Assembly: GCF_024166365.1 (NCBI RefSeq)
Contig: NC_064838.1
Coordinates: 75,966,001-76,030,000 of the forward strand
DNA: 64,000 bases
Direction of reading: 5' to 3'
DNA from: Elephas maximus indicus
Taxonomy: Eukaryota; Chordata; Mammalia; Proboscidea; Elephantidae
Positions within the stretch are counted from its first letter, which is position 1. The number at the start of each line of letters is the position of its first letter. Positions 45,890 to 56,404 of this stretch are shown in pieces. Position numbers and translations under genes: made by a program. The notes below the pieces were generated by a model, which worked only from the letters and a program-made list of their open reading frames with translations, was not told the DNA's origin and made no database searches.

Positions 45890-46740
45890 ATTATGCCAGA
45901 AAGTGATGATGTGAATAGATAGGAAGGATCATTTCTGAGGTAAACTGTAAAAAAGGATTTTCAAGTTTTGCAGATCACTGATCAAAACAAGGCCCAGAAA
46001 CTAACATTTATTGAGCATTTAATGGTGGTTAGGCCCTTCGATAGGTGCTTTTGATAGTTTTTCATGTACTTTATTGAGGCTCCAATGCTCATTGTGCATA
46101 CATTCAGGATACACATCAGAGAAAGGACGGCAAGTCCCTTGTTTGGTGATTCTAGAGTACACTTTGCTCCAGTCTCACTACTATTTTATGAAATTCTTCA
46201 ATCGTATGTTACTTGGGTGAAATTGGCTTTTCCACAGCACCTTGGTCTCAGGACTTCTTCTTCTTTTTTTTTTTTTTTGTGTATTTGGTTTTGCCTGTGG
46301 TAAGCAAAAAAGAGAAAAGAAGTTCTTGGATATATGGGGGTAGGGGGGAGGATAGAAAGCTGGGAATGAAAGAACCACTGCCGATTTTTTGTTGTTCTTG
46401 TTGTTGTTCACCACTAATCTACCAAGAAAAACAAGAGGCGCTAATAGAAGAAATAATTCGTATCATGTTTCTGAATTTTTTTCAGCACAAAATATAAGCC
46501 AGACATTTTGAATTTACCTTTAATTTGATTTTATTTTCTCAAATGTGATGTGGCATGCAGTTTTTCATGACTATAAAGGACTTTTTTTTCTTACCAAGAC
46601 TTGAGGAGCCATTTGAAACAATGAAGGTAAACATTTTTTTTTTTTAATTTAATCTCAACACAAAGACTTAAGGTAAGGTTCCAAAGCTATTGCTCTGTAA
46701 ATGTATTTACATTAAATGAATGTTAGGTCATTTCATCTAC
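45890..46740. other. OR downstream region, unrecognised
   Basis: Likely holds the OR 3' UTR. 46000-46060 resembles a MIR/L2 fragment (ACATTTATTGAGCATTTAAT). A poly(T) run lies at 46264-46280. Poly(A) site not assigned. Confidence 0.45.
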
Positions 46741-46744
46741 GTAC

Positions 46745-46890
46745 TCAATTGGTAGCTTCAGTATATGCCCATCTTACAGAGAAGCAAATTGAAGCTAAAA
46801 GAGGTTTAGTTAATTTAGTTACCTCAGGTCAGACATCTAAGATCTCAGGTACAGAATTTAAATCCAGAACTTCTATATCTCAATCATATT
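46745..46890 (-). mobile_element. MIR fragment
   Basis: Reversed MIR: CATCTTACAGAGAAGCAAAT, TAGTTACCTCAGGTCAGACA, ACAGAATTTAAATCCAGAAC. Confidence 0.7.
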
Positions 46891-47079
46891 CTCTTTGCAA
46901 ATAAAATATACTTTCTGTGGTATGTTTACATCTCTGTATAAGAAATTTACTTTCAGTCCTAATGATTCAATTTGTCCTCCAGGAAAAATTACCTCAAATT
47001 TGTTGCAGATATTTTTCTCATGTAGCAATATTTTCCAGCAATAATGCTTCTTTATGCAAGTCCTTCTACGTTACTATGT

Positions 47080-47705
47080 TGTTGTTAGGTGCTGTCAAGT
47101 CAGCTCTGACTCGTAGCTACCCTAAGTACCACAGAATGAAACACCACCCGGTCCTGCGCCATCCTTACAACTGTTGTTATGCTTGAGCCCACTGTTGCAG
47201 CCACTGTATCAATCCATATTGTTGAGGGTCTTTCTCTTTTCTGCTGACCCTCTACTTTACCAAGCATGATATGCTTCTCCAGGGACTGATCCCTCCTGAC
47301 AACATGTCCAAAGTATGTAAAATGCAGTCTCGCCATCCTGTCTTCTGAGGAGCATTCTAGCTGTACTTCTTCCAAGACAAATTTGTTCATTCTTTTGACA
47401 GTCCATGGTATATTCAACATTCTTTGCCAACACCACAATTCAAAGGCGTCAATTTTTCTTTGGTCTTCCTTATTCGCTGTCCAGTTTTCACATGCATATG
47501 ATGTGATTGAAAATACCATGGCTTGGATCAGGCACCCTTTAGTCTTCAAGGTGACACCTTTGCTTTTCAACACTTTAAAGAGTTTATTTGCAGCAAATTT
47601 ACCCAGTGCAATGTGTCTTTTGATTTCCTGACCGCTGCTTCCATGGGTGTTGATTGTGAATCCAAGTAAAATGAAATCTTTGACAACTTCAATCTTTTCT
47701 TTATT
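47080..47705 (-). mobile_element. RTE (BovB-like) 3' third
   Basis: Minus-strand RTE 3' end. The frame 47573-47100 encodes SYACENWTANKEDQRKIDAF, FELWCWQRMLNIPWTVKRMN, MARLHFTYFGHVVRRDQSLE and RPSTIWIDTVAA, which is the conserved C-terminal region of RTE/BovB ORF2. The 3' terminus at the left is the (reversed) tail TAGGTGCTGTCAAGTCAGCT preceded by GTTGTTGT. The piece is open over 157 codons but lacks the catalytic RT. Confidence 0.92.
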
Positions 47706-47849
47706 TACTTAAAGGAAGTATGCAAATTTTATCCTAAAATGAATAAGATAAATCATATTTGGATCTTCTGTGTGAGGATACTTTGGTTTAATCAGTGAGA
47801 ATATTAGTCATTATCTAAGTGAGGGTAGTGAGCTAACCATTGTTGAAGG

Positions 47850-48130
47850 CCAATTTTGAGGCGTACACTTTGTTAGGTTCTTTATATACTAAAACTCTCT
47901 TAATTCTAGTCACAAGTATTGTTAGAATGATTGTGAGGATGGCACAGGGTGAGGCAGTGTTTTGTTCTGCTGTACCTGGGGTTGCTATAAGTCAGAACCA
48001 ACTTGACAGCACCTAGCAATAACAATATTGTTAGTATGCCTTTACCCCATTTTCTACAAGAAGAAAACAAATCTCAATGAGGTGAAGCAACACTGTCAAA
48101 TTTTTAGACTATGTCTGCTTTATTCTTTTC
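47850..48130 (-). mobile_element. MIR split by an RTE tail
   Basis: MIR-like reversed blocks: GGCGTACACTTTGTTAGGTT and AAACTCTCTTAATTCTAGTC on the left, CCCCATTTTCTACAAGAAGA and AAATCTCAATGAGGTGAAGC on the right of the insertion at 47931-48028. Confidence 0.65.
47931..48028 (+). mobile_element. RTE 3'-tail insertion, ~100 bp
   Basis: ATTGTGAGGATGGCACAGGG ... GTTGCTATAAGTCAGAACCA, ending in a CAATAACAA tail: a severely 5'-truncated RTE copy. TATTGTTAG flanks both sides (about 47923 and 48029), a likely target duplication. Confidence 0.8.
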
Positions 48131-48644
48131 ACTTCACACAATGCTTCCTGGTATGATGCAAAAATATCAAAACACAGACCTGTTCCTTATAAAGATTGTC
48201 CTTGAGGCTTTCGTCCATTGTTTTTGAGGGAGCCACTTTCTTCCCTTCATCTCTTTCTTGACTTCAGCTTCCCAGGTTACTCACACTCCCTTGATTCCTG
48301 TGTCAGAGAAAATGATCTCATTCCCATAAATGTACTACCCTTCAAGAAAATACGTGTACTTAAAAAGTGGGATTCGATGGACTCAAGGAATGAATAAATA
48401 ATTGTTGAATTTAAAAGAAAGTGGCCCATAAGTAAGAGAGAAGTTTGGAGGAAAAATAAGCAACTCAACCATGCAGGTGAATTGATACTCTGCTTGGGCA
48501 TGAAGGCAGAATCTTGAAGAGGTATATATTGTTTCTTAAGGGTTTTTCCCAGTGTTATTGCATACTGTGTTATATGCAATATATTACTTGAAAAATGGCT
48601 GTATGGCCAATTAAGTTTAGGAAATTTTGCCTAATTTTTTTATC

Positions 48645-48850
48645 CAAGAAATATTGTTCAGTGCTTACAGTGTGCCAGACAGTTCTAAAGACTGGGCATA
48701 TAGTGTAGAGCGCTATAGACAAGGGTCATGTTTGTGTGGAACTTAAATTCCAGTGAGGATTAGATGAGTAATAAACAAGTAAACAAATAAATGAACAATG
48801 TAAGTTTGTGAGAAATAAGTATAATGAAGAAAATAGTTTTATTAAGGAGT
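48645..48850 (-). mobile_element. L2 3'-end fragment
   Basis: Reversed L2 terminus: GTGCTTACAGTGTGCCAGAC, GGAACTTAAATTCCAGTGAG, then an ATAAACAAGTAAACAAATAA stretch. Confidence 0.75.
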
Positions 48851-48993
48851 GATGCAAAATATGGTAACTGGATGTAGATTTGCGTAGTTGTTTGAAGTGT
48901 GTGTGTGTCCATATACAGCACAGAGATACATGAAGTACATAAATATGTAGATAATATACCTGTCTGTGATAAGGAAAAGCATGTCTCATTGTT

Positions 48994-49192
48994 GTTTGTT
49001 GCCATTGAGTTGATTCTGACTCATGATGACCTGTGTGTATAAGAGTAGAACTGCCTCATAGGGTTTTCAAGGTTGTGACCTTTCAAAAGCAGAGCACCAG
49101 ACCTGTTTTCCAAGGAACCTTTGGGTGGGATCAAATGGCCAACTTTCCTTCTCGTAGTTGAATGCTTAACCATCTGCACCACTCAGGGACCT
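48994..49192 (-). mobile_element. AfroSINE, long class
   Basis: Tail TTGCCATTGAGTTGATTCTG; insert AAGGTTGTGACCTTTCAAAA (diverged); head ending CTGCACCACTCAGGGACC. Confidence 0.88.
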
Positions 49193-49328
49193 TAGAAGGC
49201 GCCATTTATAAATCATTAGATGAGAAGGTAGAGTAATAGTAGTAGATTAACAAAGACGATCCAAATGCAGAGGTTGTCCATCATCTGGGAGGATGATATT
49301 TTGTAAAATTTCCTCTCAGGAGACTTGC

Positions 49329-49432
49329 AAAGTGTAAGGTCAAATATGTCAATGAAAAAAAAAAATCAATGAATCAGCTGTAAATTCCCAAGTGTAAGGT
49401 CAAATATATGAATTACCCAGTTGTAAACTCCA
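49329..49432 (+). repeat. Imperfect 61-bp tandem duplication
   Basis: AAGTGTAAGGTCAAATATGT recurs 61 bp on as AAGTGTAAGGTCAAATATAT, each followed by a GCTGTAAATTCC / GTTGTAAACTCC block. Confidence 0.8.
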
Positions 49433-49644
49433 ATGAACAAAAGTAAGATATTAGTATCTTTTTTATTAATGAAGGTAGAAAAGAATAAAAGCTATAACCT
49501 CAAATATATCTAAATTGGAAATAAGTTATTTGAGAATACAATTTCTTGTGAAGTAAGAGAGAGTTAATCCTTATTTTTCCTGGCTGAGATACTTTTTTCA
49601 GTCCTTAATAGTAGAAACTATTTTTTTGTCTTTAACCAACTTTT

Positions 49645-49740
49645 TGTTGTCGTTGTTTGCTGTGGAGCTAGTTCCTATGCATGGCAACCTTACGCCTAGC
49701 AGAATGAAACACCCAGTCTTGCACCATCTTTTTTATTTGC
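49645..49740 (-). mobile_element. RTE 3'-tail fragment
   Basis: TTGTTGTCGTTGTTTGCTGT and GCAGAATGAAACACCCAGTC match the RTE 3' end seen at 47080 and 63908. Confidence 0.75.
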
Positions 49741-49744
49741 CCTT

Positions 49745-51475
49745 AAAATAATTGTTCACATTGTTTCTAAAGTAGGGGATGAAAATACGACTCAATGAGT
49801 CTTACAATAAACATTCAAATATAAAATGAATAATCCAAGAACATCTTTCTTCAATCCAGCAGTGTACTGCCATTGAAGATTAGAAAGTTGTTGTATGAGA
49901 TAATTATATATTCTGCCATAATCTTACATGCAACTGAGGCATTATGTTAAAAATATTAAGGAAAAATTCTATCAAATGCTAAGTAATTATAGACATGTGC
50001 CAGTAACCCAAGGCACAGTGGGTCTTTCTTAACTTTGGAATTCACGAAGTCAGATGTGATATAATTTTAATGACAGTGTTACAAGATGAAAAGATCATCA
50101 GGCTAGGTGATAGAAAAATTCAGTCCTGGTCCTTGCTGGATGGCCAAGAATAAGTTGTATTCTTTTTTATTTTTTGGATCTATATTATTAAGCAGAAAGA
50201 TGGTTGCGGTCATTCTGTTATTTAAGGACAGAGCTTAGTCCTGGAGTAAATAATTGAATGGTTAATACTATCTGTATTTGTGCTTGTGAGTCATCAACTT
50301 GGTCTGGCTCCAGTGATGCTCAGCCCCTGAGGGCTAGACGGGAATTCACTGCACGGTGATTAGCTCCTTAGTCAGCAGAGACCCAGCCTCAAAGGGTGCA
50401 ATTGCAATGGTGCAAGTTGGTGCATTTCCAGTTTTCGAAAATAGCTCTCTGTCCTCTGTTAGTACAGGTCCGTTACCCAAAGGCAGGTATCTTATTAATG
50501 ATGCTTCTTCTAAGATGTGGATTGGAAACTCCTTTCAAATTAAGCTCAAAGTACAGCCAGATGGCAGGCACAGTCCCTTGAATGATTTTGTAAGTAGCTT
50601 TCCTGGCTGTCTTTTGGTGATCTTTCCTATTTAGAGAAAATTTAAATTACTCTGCCAACCACAAAGGTTGTTCCCTATATAAGTCCTTGTCACTTAGAGC
50701 ACCTGTTTTAAATTTCTTTTGAAAATCATTAGACACTCTACCTGTTGCCATCAAGTTCTATCAAAATAATTCCCCATTAAGTAACAGGACTATTTGTTGG
50801 CTTGTACAGGTCCTGATTTACTTGCCTCTACATTTGGAACAACCAAGTTGAAACTCTCACATGTCTTAATTTCCTGCTGTTCTATAAAAGAAGCTTCATG
50901 GGAGTAAATCCTGGCCGGAGTCAGACCTTTGGTTACTCTGACGAGATCCTAGAATATTTATCTCAACAGCCTTCTACCCTCTCCTTGCCGAGATCATTGG
51001 GTAACTGCCTGGGTTCTCAGAAACCAGAGATGACACCAGACTGAGCTTTGGAGATGGCCCTAAAAGCTTAAGTATTAAACATGTTCCTATTAATTTAAGT
51101 TGCTATTTTGAAATTGTTGAAATAATTGAATCATCTAAACACATGCACAATTATACCTAAAATGTGTTACTAATTCACCTGTTTGATCTGTTTACACAAA
51201 TTGTGATCTCAGGGTAAGAGCCTTGAGCTATCAACAATTTTTAGCTTCATTTACCTTAATACTTTTGGCACGTTATCAAAACAGGAATGTCATAATTTAA
51301 TATTTGGGCCTTTATCCAGATATGGATATTAGCAAATAAAAGAGTGTGTATACGTGATTCAAAGATGTGCTTGTAGAAAGGAATGGGAACACTTGGTGTG
51401 ATGAGGATAGTTTAAAATTTTTTTTTCTGTTTTCCTTCTATTCTCTCTCATATGTTTGGATATACTTAATACATT
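49745..51475. other. no recognised feature
   Basis: 1.7 kb without a recognisable element. 50270-50650 is more GC-rich and holds two overlapping frames (50356-50634, 50396-50581) with no known domain; an unrecognised LTR or decayed transposon is possible. No gene can be supported. Confidence 0.4.
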
Positions 51476-51477
51476 AA

Positions 51478-51524
51478 AATACATACATATATATATATAT
51501 GTACATACATATATATATATATAT
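51478..51524 (+). repeat. (TA)n/(TACA)n microsatellite
   Basis: ACATACATATATATATATAT and more, directly against the AfroSINE head. Confidence 0.92.
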
Positions 51525-51672
51525 AGCCCTGGTGGTGCATTGGTTAAGCTTTTGGCTGCTAACCAAAATGTTGGCAGTTCAACTCCATCAGCCGTTCCTT
51601 GGAAACCCTGTGGGGCAGTTCTACTCTGTCTTATAGGGTCATTATGTGTCGGAATCAACTCAACAGCAACGG
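51524..51672 (+). mobile_element. AfroSINE, short class
   Basis: Complete: AGCCCTGGTGGTGCATTGGT head, GGCAGTTCAACTCCATCAGC, GGGGCAGTTCTACTCTGTCT, tail GTCGGAATCAACTCAACAGC. Faces the next copy in inverted orientation 15 bp away. Confidence 0.93.
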
Positions 51673-51687
51673 TATATATATGTACAT

Positions 51688-51884
51688 ACTGATTGCCGTT
51701 GAGTCAATTTTGACTCATAGCAACCCTATAGGACAGAGTAGAACTGTCCTATGGGGTTTTCAAGGCTGCGATCTTTACAGAAGCAGACTGCAACATCTTT
51801 TGCTCACAGAGTGGTTGGTGGGTTTGAACTCCTGATCTTTTGGTTAGCACTTGAGCGCTTTAACCACTACACCACCAGGGTGCT
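51688..51884 (-). mobile_element. AfroSINE, long class
   Basis: Reversed and complete, with insert GGCTGCGATCTTTACAGAAG and head ending CTACACCACCAGGGTGCTC. With 51524-51672 it forms a tail-to-tail inverted pair. Confidence 0.93.
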
Positions 51885-51915
51885 CTCTCTCTCTCTCTAT
51901 ATATATCTATATATC
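51885..51915 (+). repeat. (CT)n(TA)n microsatellite
   Basis: TCTCTCTCTCTCTATATATA following the SINE head. Confidence 0.9.
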
Positions 51916-51919
51916 TTGT

Positions 51920-52595
51920 TTCCTTTTGTACCAATTTCTTTAACCTTAATTTTTCTAGTAATAGCCTCTGAGAAAAAACTTACATGGTGTTTTTATTTTT
52001 TTCTCTTTTACTCAGTAAATTATACTTCAGATCTCTGGTTTTCATTATCAATGTCATGGTGAGTTGTAATCTTTAAAATGTATCTCTCAATCAATATAAA
52101 AACTTACACACCTATTTGTGAGCATCCCTGCTGAAGGGGTGGTGGTAGTGTTGTGTTGGGGGTGATGCTGGTGATTTGCTTAGGAAGAGGGTGGAGAAGT
52201 TAAGAAAGAATAACCCTTCCTTTCTGCAGAAGAATTCCAAGAAAACATTAATTTTTGTATCTACAATGATATAGTAACTTCCATCCTACACAAAAGCACA
52301 ACTGGAGATTATTCCGTCTTCACTAACAAGTCCTCGACTCTCAAGAAAAGCGAGGTGTATTCGGAAGACTTATAGACGGAAATAGCCCTTTTAAAGTCCT
52401 TATTGATGATGTATATGCTTGGGGCACATACCCTCCCAAGAAAACAGGGCTGCTGATTGCTCATTAAAAATGACGACCCAGAGGCACTCACTGAACACAT
52501 TGCTAACCTGTTCTTGTTATCCAGGACTTCATGGGAGAAATTATCTCTGTGAGAAATTCAGGCAGAAGAAACATACGTCGGCTATAAAGTTCACA
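51920..52595. other. no recognised feature
   Basis: No coding domain and no recognised repeat up to the left arm of the inverted repeat. Confidence 0.45.
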
Positions 52596-52597
52596 CA

Positions 52598-52791
52598 ATG
52601 CAGCAATGAACATCACTTTACAAATATCTTTGTTTACTAGTTTAAATATTTTTAATGGAGAAATTCCTAGAAACATCATCACCGAGACCAGAGGTGTATC
52701 TACAGAAAATAGTGCCTAAGGCAATTAGTTTTAAGTTGCTGAATGATGTCTCACAACTAGAGATGTAAAGTGCAATGGTGAATAGATTCAA
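52598..52791 (+). repeat. Long inverted repeat, left arm
   Basis: Pairs with 53632-53822 in opposite orientation, about 90% or better by eye over ~190 bp (e.g. GGAGAAATTCCTAGAAACAT and GTTGCTGAATGATGTCTCAC are perfect in both). The outer ~90 bp resembles a reversed L1 fragment (GCAGCAATGAACATCACTTT); the inner ~100 bp is unknown. Confidence 0.92.
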
Positions 52792-52960
52792 ATCCAGACT
52801 TTGTCACTTAATAACTGTATAACCTTGAGCAGTTTGTTTGTTTTGCTCTTCCTCAGTCATAAACTGTGCCTTGTCATTGCCAGCTGTGAGAATTAAATAA
52901 GATAGTTATATCAAAAACCAACCAAGTACAAAAATGCAGGTGCTTAACAATTTATTATTA
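52765..52960 (+). mobile_element. MIR SINE
   Basis: GATTCAAATCCAGACTTTGT, CACTTAATAACTGTATAACC, CTTCCTCAGTCATAAACTGT, and an AGAATTAAATAAGATAGTTA end. Begins at the inner edge of the inverted repeat. Confidence 0.75.
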
Positions 52961-53124
52961 TTATTAGTTTGATATGGATAGTTGTATATAGACAGTATAT
53001 CTCTATACAGACGTTACATTGTATTTCACCCAGCTTTTTCTGGGTACCAATTTGTAACCTATGTCATCAATGAAATTCTTTGAATGAATGATTGAATGAA
53101 TGCGAATTAAATGAGATATTATTT

Positions 53125-53250
53125 TTCACCCTATAATTTGTTGAATATAACCAAGATTGAGAATATCTAATGTTAGTAAGAATGCAGGGAAATGACTCTT
53201 TAATACACTACTGATGGGAATAAAACAGAACTTTGAGAGAGTAATGCTAT
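53125..53250 (+). mobile_element. Ancient L1 fragment
   Basis: GTTAGTAAGAATGCAGGGAA then ATACACTACTGATGGGAATA, the late-ORF2 L1 pattern; interrupted by the AfroSINE at 53257. Confidence 0.65.
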
Positions 53251-53256
53251 AGAAAG

Positions 53257-53495
53257 GAACCCTTGTGGTGCAGTGGTTAAGTGCTCAGCTGCTAACCGAA
53301 AGGTTTGTGGCTCGAACCCACCAGCTGCTCTGAAGGAGGAAGATGTAACAGTCTGCTTCTGTAATGATTAAAAAAAAAAAAAAAATTTTTTTTTTTTTTT
53401 TTTACAGCCTTGGAAACCTTATGGGGCAGTTCTACTCTGCCCTGCAGGGTCACTATGAGTCCAAATCAACTCCAAGGCAAAGGGTTTTAATGGTA
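53257..53495 (+). mobile_element. AfroSINE, long class, with internal A/T tract
   Basis: GGAACCCTTGTGGTGCAGTG head, AGTCTGCTTCTGTAATGATT insert, then about 15 A and 18 T bases (53370-53403) placed within the usual GATTACAGCC, followed by CAGCCTTGGAAACCTTATGG and a normal tail. Confidence 0.9.
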
Positions 53496-53631
53496 CAGAA
53501 TCCATCAGAGTTAAAAATGTGCATATTTTTAGAAGCACATCTAGGGTAGAAGCATAACTAGGGTATGGCAAGTATGAGACAGGCCCTGGGCACCACTTGA
53601 GGGGAGGAAGGGAAGAGCACCAAAGAGCAGT

Positions 53632-53822
53632 TTCTATTCACCGTCGCTGTTCACATCTCTAGTTGTGAGACATCATTCAGCAACTTAAAACTATTTGCCT
53701 TAGGCAGTATTTTCTGTAGATACGCCTCTGGTCTCGGTGATGATGTTTCTAGGAATTTCTCCAATAAAAATATTCAAACCAGTAAACAAAGACATTTGTA
53801 AAGTGATGTTCATTGCTGCGTT
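53632..53822 (-). repeat. Long inverted repeat, right arm
   Basis: Inverted copy of 52598-52791. The outward flank (53822-53870, GACTATTAGAAACACCATAA) continues as plus-strand L1-like sequence, while the left arm's outer flank differs. Confidence 0.92.
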
Positions 53823-54099
53823 GTATGAAAGGCAGACTATTAGAAACACCATAAATGCCAAGCAAAATATTCATGAAGACTGTGGTGAAAGGGTATTAGG
53901 AGTGAGGCATGAAGGAGGGATGATGATGGATTGGGTGACAGCCGAGGGCATGGGCAGAGGAAGCAGTAACTTAAATGAATGGAAAATAATCATGAATATT
54001 TGAACAGTGCACTCCAAAGAATCTCATGCTTTTTACTTCCTTTGACCTTCACTACAGCATTGTGAGGCAGAATATAAAATTCTTGGAAGGGTTGTAGAG

Positions 54100-54315
54100 C
54101 ATAGTGGCTGGTAGCCTGTGCTGCGAACTCAATCAAGTACCTGCCAAAAGGCTTTAAGCAAGTTTAACAAGTTCCTAAGCCTCATTCACTGCCACAGAAA
54201 TTCAGGTTGGAATTTAAAAAAATGATAAAAAAAATAGTTCCTATATCATACAGTTTTTGTGGGAATTAAAAGAGAAAATCTTGTACCCTCAAGTGGTAAG
54301 TATGACACATGTTGA
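54100..54315 (+). mobile_element. MIR fragment
   Basis: TAGAGCATAGTGGCTGGTAG, AAGTTCCTAAGCCTCATTCA, TTTTGTGGGAATTAAAAGAG. Diverged MIR order. Confidence 0.6.
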
Positions 54316-54400
54316 CTTTACTTACTATTGCATTCTTTTATTTTTTGCAGGATTTGAAGGTTAGGAAAGTTGATACTAAGAAGTGAGTAAGCAGCCTGAT

Positions 54401-54603
54401 GGAGTTCCTGGGTGGTGTAAACAGTTAACACTCTTAGTTGCTACCTGAAAAATTGGAAGTTCAAGTCCACCCAGAAGTGCCTTGGAAGAAAGGCCTGGTG
54501 ATCTACTTCCAAAAAATTAGCCATCAAAAACCCTATGGAGCACGGTTCTACTCTGACACACATGGGGTCCCTGTGAGTTGGAATTGACTCGAGGGCAGCT
54601 GTT
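54401..54603 (+). mobile_element. AfroSINE, long class, diverged
   Basis: GGAGTTCCTGGGTGGTGTAA head, AGGCCTGGTGATCTACTTCC insert, GGAGCACGGTTCTACTCTGA, tail TTGGAATTGACTCGAGGGCA. One of the older AfroSINEs here. Confidence 0.88.
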
Positions 54604-54609
54604 TTCTCC

Positions 54610-55515
54610 AGTGCCTGATTGGAATGGAAAACTAAGTCTGCTCACTGTGAATCCATGGCCTTTCCCAGGGTACAAAATAATTGGCTGAGGTGTGTGTTCT
54701 TGTAGCAGGAGATGGGCCTGACTGCAGTGGGAAGGAGAAGAACAAAAATAGCAGGTTGACTAGTTGTGGGGGAGAGTCATAAATGTCAGGCTGTGTTTAG
54801 ACGTGCACTAGTAGTCAAAGTCGAATTGTGGTAAATTAATAGATTTCAACAGAGGAGCATTTTAATCTATTCCAGTGTGTGTTGTTTTAAAACATTTCAA
54901 GTGCTAAATTGGCTCAAAGGAAATTTTACTTGGAAGAGTAAACATTTAGTGAAGATGAGCTGAGCTGCTGTGTTTGAAAGAGATAGAGCCCTGAGATGTA
55001 TCCCTTGAACTCCTAGGATTCCGTCATCTGCCAAAATCAAGTCACACCCCAGAGGAGGAAACTGGGGCCCAATGTGGTAAGCATCCTAACAAGGTATCCT
55101 AAGGCAGTAGAGAGACAGAGTGGAATAAAACCCAGCTATCCCGATTTCCAAGAATGTGTTCTTTCTTTTTAATTAGAGCTATTCAAGGACTTTTGAGTTA
55201 TTTGAGCTCAAGGTGAAAGAAATTCAGGTTTGTCCATACTGTAGATTTGAAAAGAGTCTTCTGGAAGTTGCTTACTTTATTGAGTAAGGGGTAAGGGTGA
55301 TGATGTTAAGAACGGGACTCTTAGTATTTAGAGGACATGTAGTTTATATCACCATTTAAAGCAACGCCCTTTGCACATTCCTGCCAAAGAAAAGACAGCC
55401 TGTTCTCAAGTACCCTTAGTAAAGGGGAGTTTGGTGGCTACTGAAACAGTGCTTTTATCATATCATTTGTTCTTTGCTACAGAAACAATTGCATCTAGCT
55501 AATAGAGGCTGCTGA
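54610..55515. other. mostly unrecognised
   Basis: Unique-looking sequence. 55045-55150 follows a reversed MIR order (GGAGGAAACTGGGGCCCAAT, AAAACCCAGCTATCCCGATT). No gene. Confidence 0.45.
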
Positions 55516-55519
55516 TCAG

Positions 55520-55740
55520 TTCTTCAGTGGTAGAGTCTAGTGGTGAAGCACTTGTGCTTCGAAATAAGATACTTGGATCCATAACCCACACTCATCATAG
55601 ATGAGATAATGATTTTAAGCTTCAGTTTCCTTATCCTCAAGGTGGGATTCATGATAACACCTATTTCGTGTGACACGGAAGAAAAAAAAATGAGATAATG
55701 CATAAAGCAGACCAAGCACATTGCTAGCATGTAATAAATA
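55520..55740 (+). mobile_element. MIR SINE
   Basis: GTAGAGTCTAGTGGTGAAGC, AGCTTCAGTTTCCTTATCCT, CAAGGTGGGATTCATGATAA, GCACATTGCTAGCATGTAAT; followed by (AATA)n. Confidence 0.8.
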
Positions 55741-55744
55741 AATA

Positions 55745-56280
55745 AATAAATGAGTTGATTTATTGATACTTTGGTTCATCTTTAGATCCCTTTGTCCTAT
55801 CTGGGAGTCCCCCTTCCCAAGAAAGAATGGAAGGAATGATATACACTATGCTTATGTGCAGAGATGGTGTCTATCACGTTGTGAACCTGGGTCTTCCTGG
55901 AACAGAGAAAGAGAATTAAGTTTTATTTTCTGTAAGCAGCACATCTGGGAAATTACTAGAAACAATTGGGCAGTCAGTCAGTCATTGTAATTTACAGGTT
56001 CAGGACTGGGTACTTAATGTATACAAGCAGAACATGTTCTTTACTGTAGACTTGTTGAATGTTCTGGTGAGTACGGGAAGAACATATCTATTTCATTGGA
56101 TTATTAGGAAAGTGAAATTATATCATGAAACAGTGGTTCACACATGTTGTGCACTTGATACTAGAGTAAGAGATACCATATAATTTGTTAATGGAAATGA
56201 TTTTAGAAGGAGAAGAATCTGGCTTCTGTGTTTACTATTTATATGATTGACCTTGATGTCATTTTTTCACCGCAAGAGCT
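55745..56280. other. no recognised feature
   Basis: AT-rich; the short frame 55763-55990 has no domain. Confidence 0.45.
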
Positions 56281-56282
56281 AT

Positions 56283-56402
56283 AGATGCTAACCAAAAGTT
56301 CAGCAGTCCAAATCCACCAGGCTCCTTGGAAACCCTATAGGACAGTTCTACCGTGTCCTATAGAGTTGTTATGAGTTGGAATCAATTTGATAGCAATGAG
56401 TT
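56283..56402 (+). mobile_element. AfroSINE, short class, 5'-truncated
   Basis: GATGCTAACCAAAAGTTCAG through CCTTGGAAACCCTATAGGAC to GGAATCAATTTGATAGCAAT. Confidence 0.9.
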
Positions 56403-56404
56403 TT

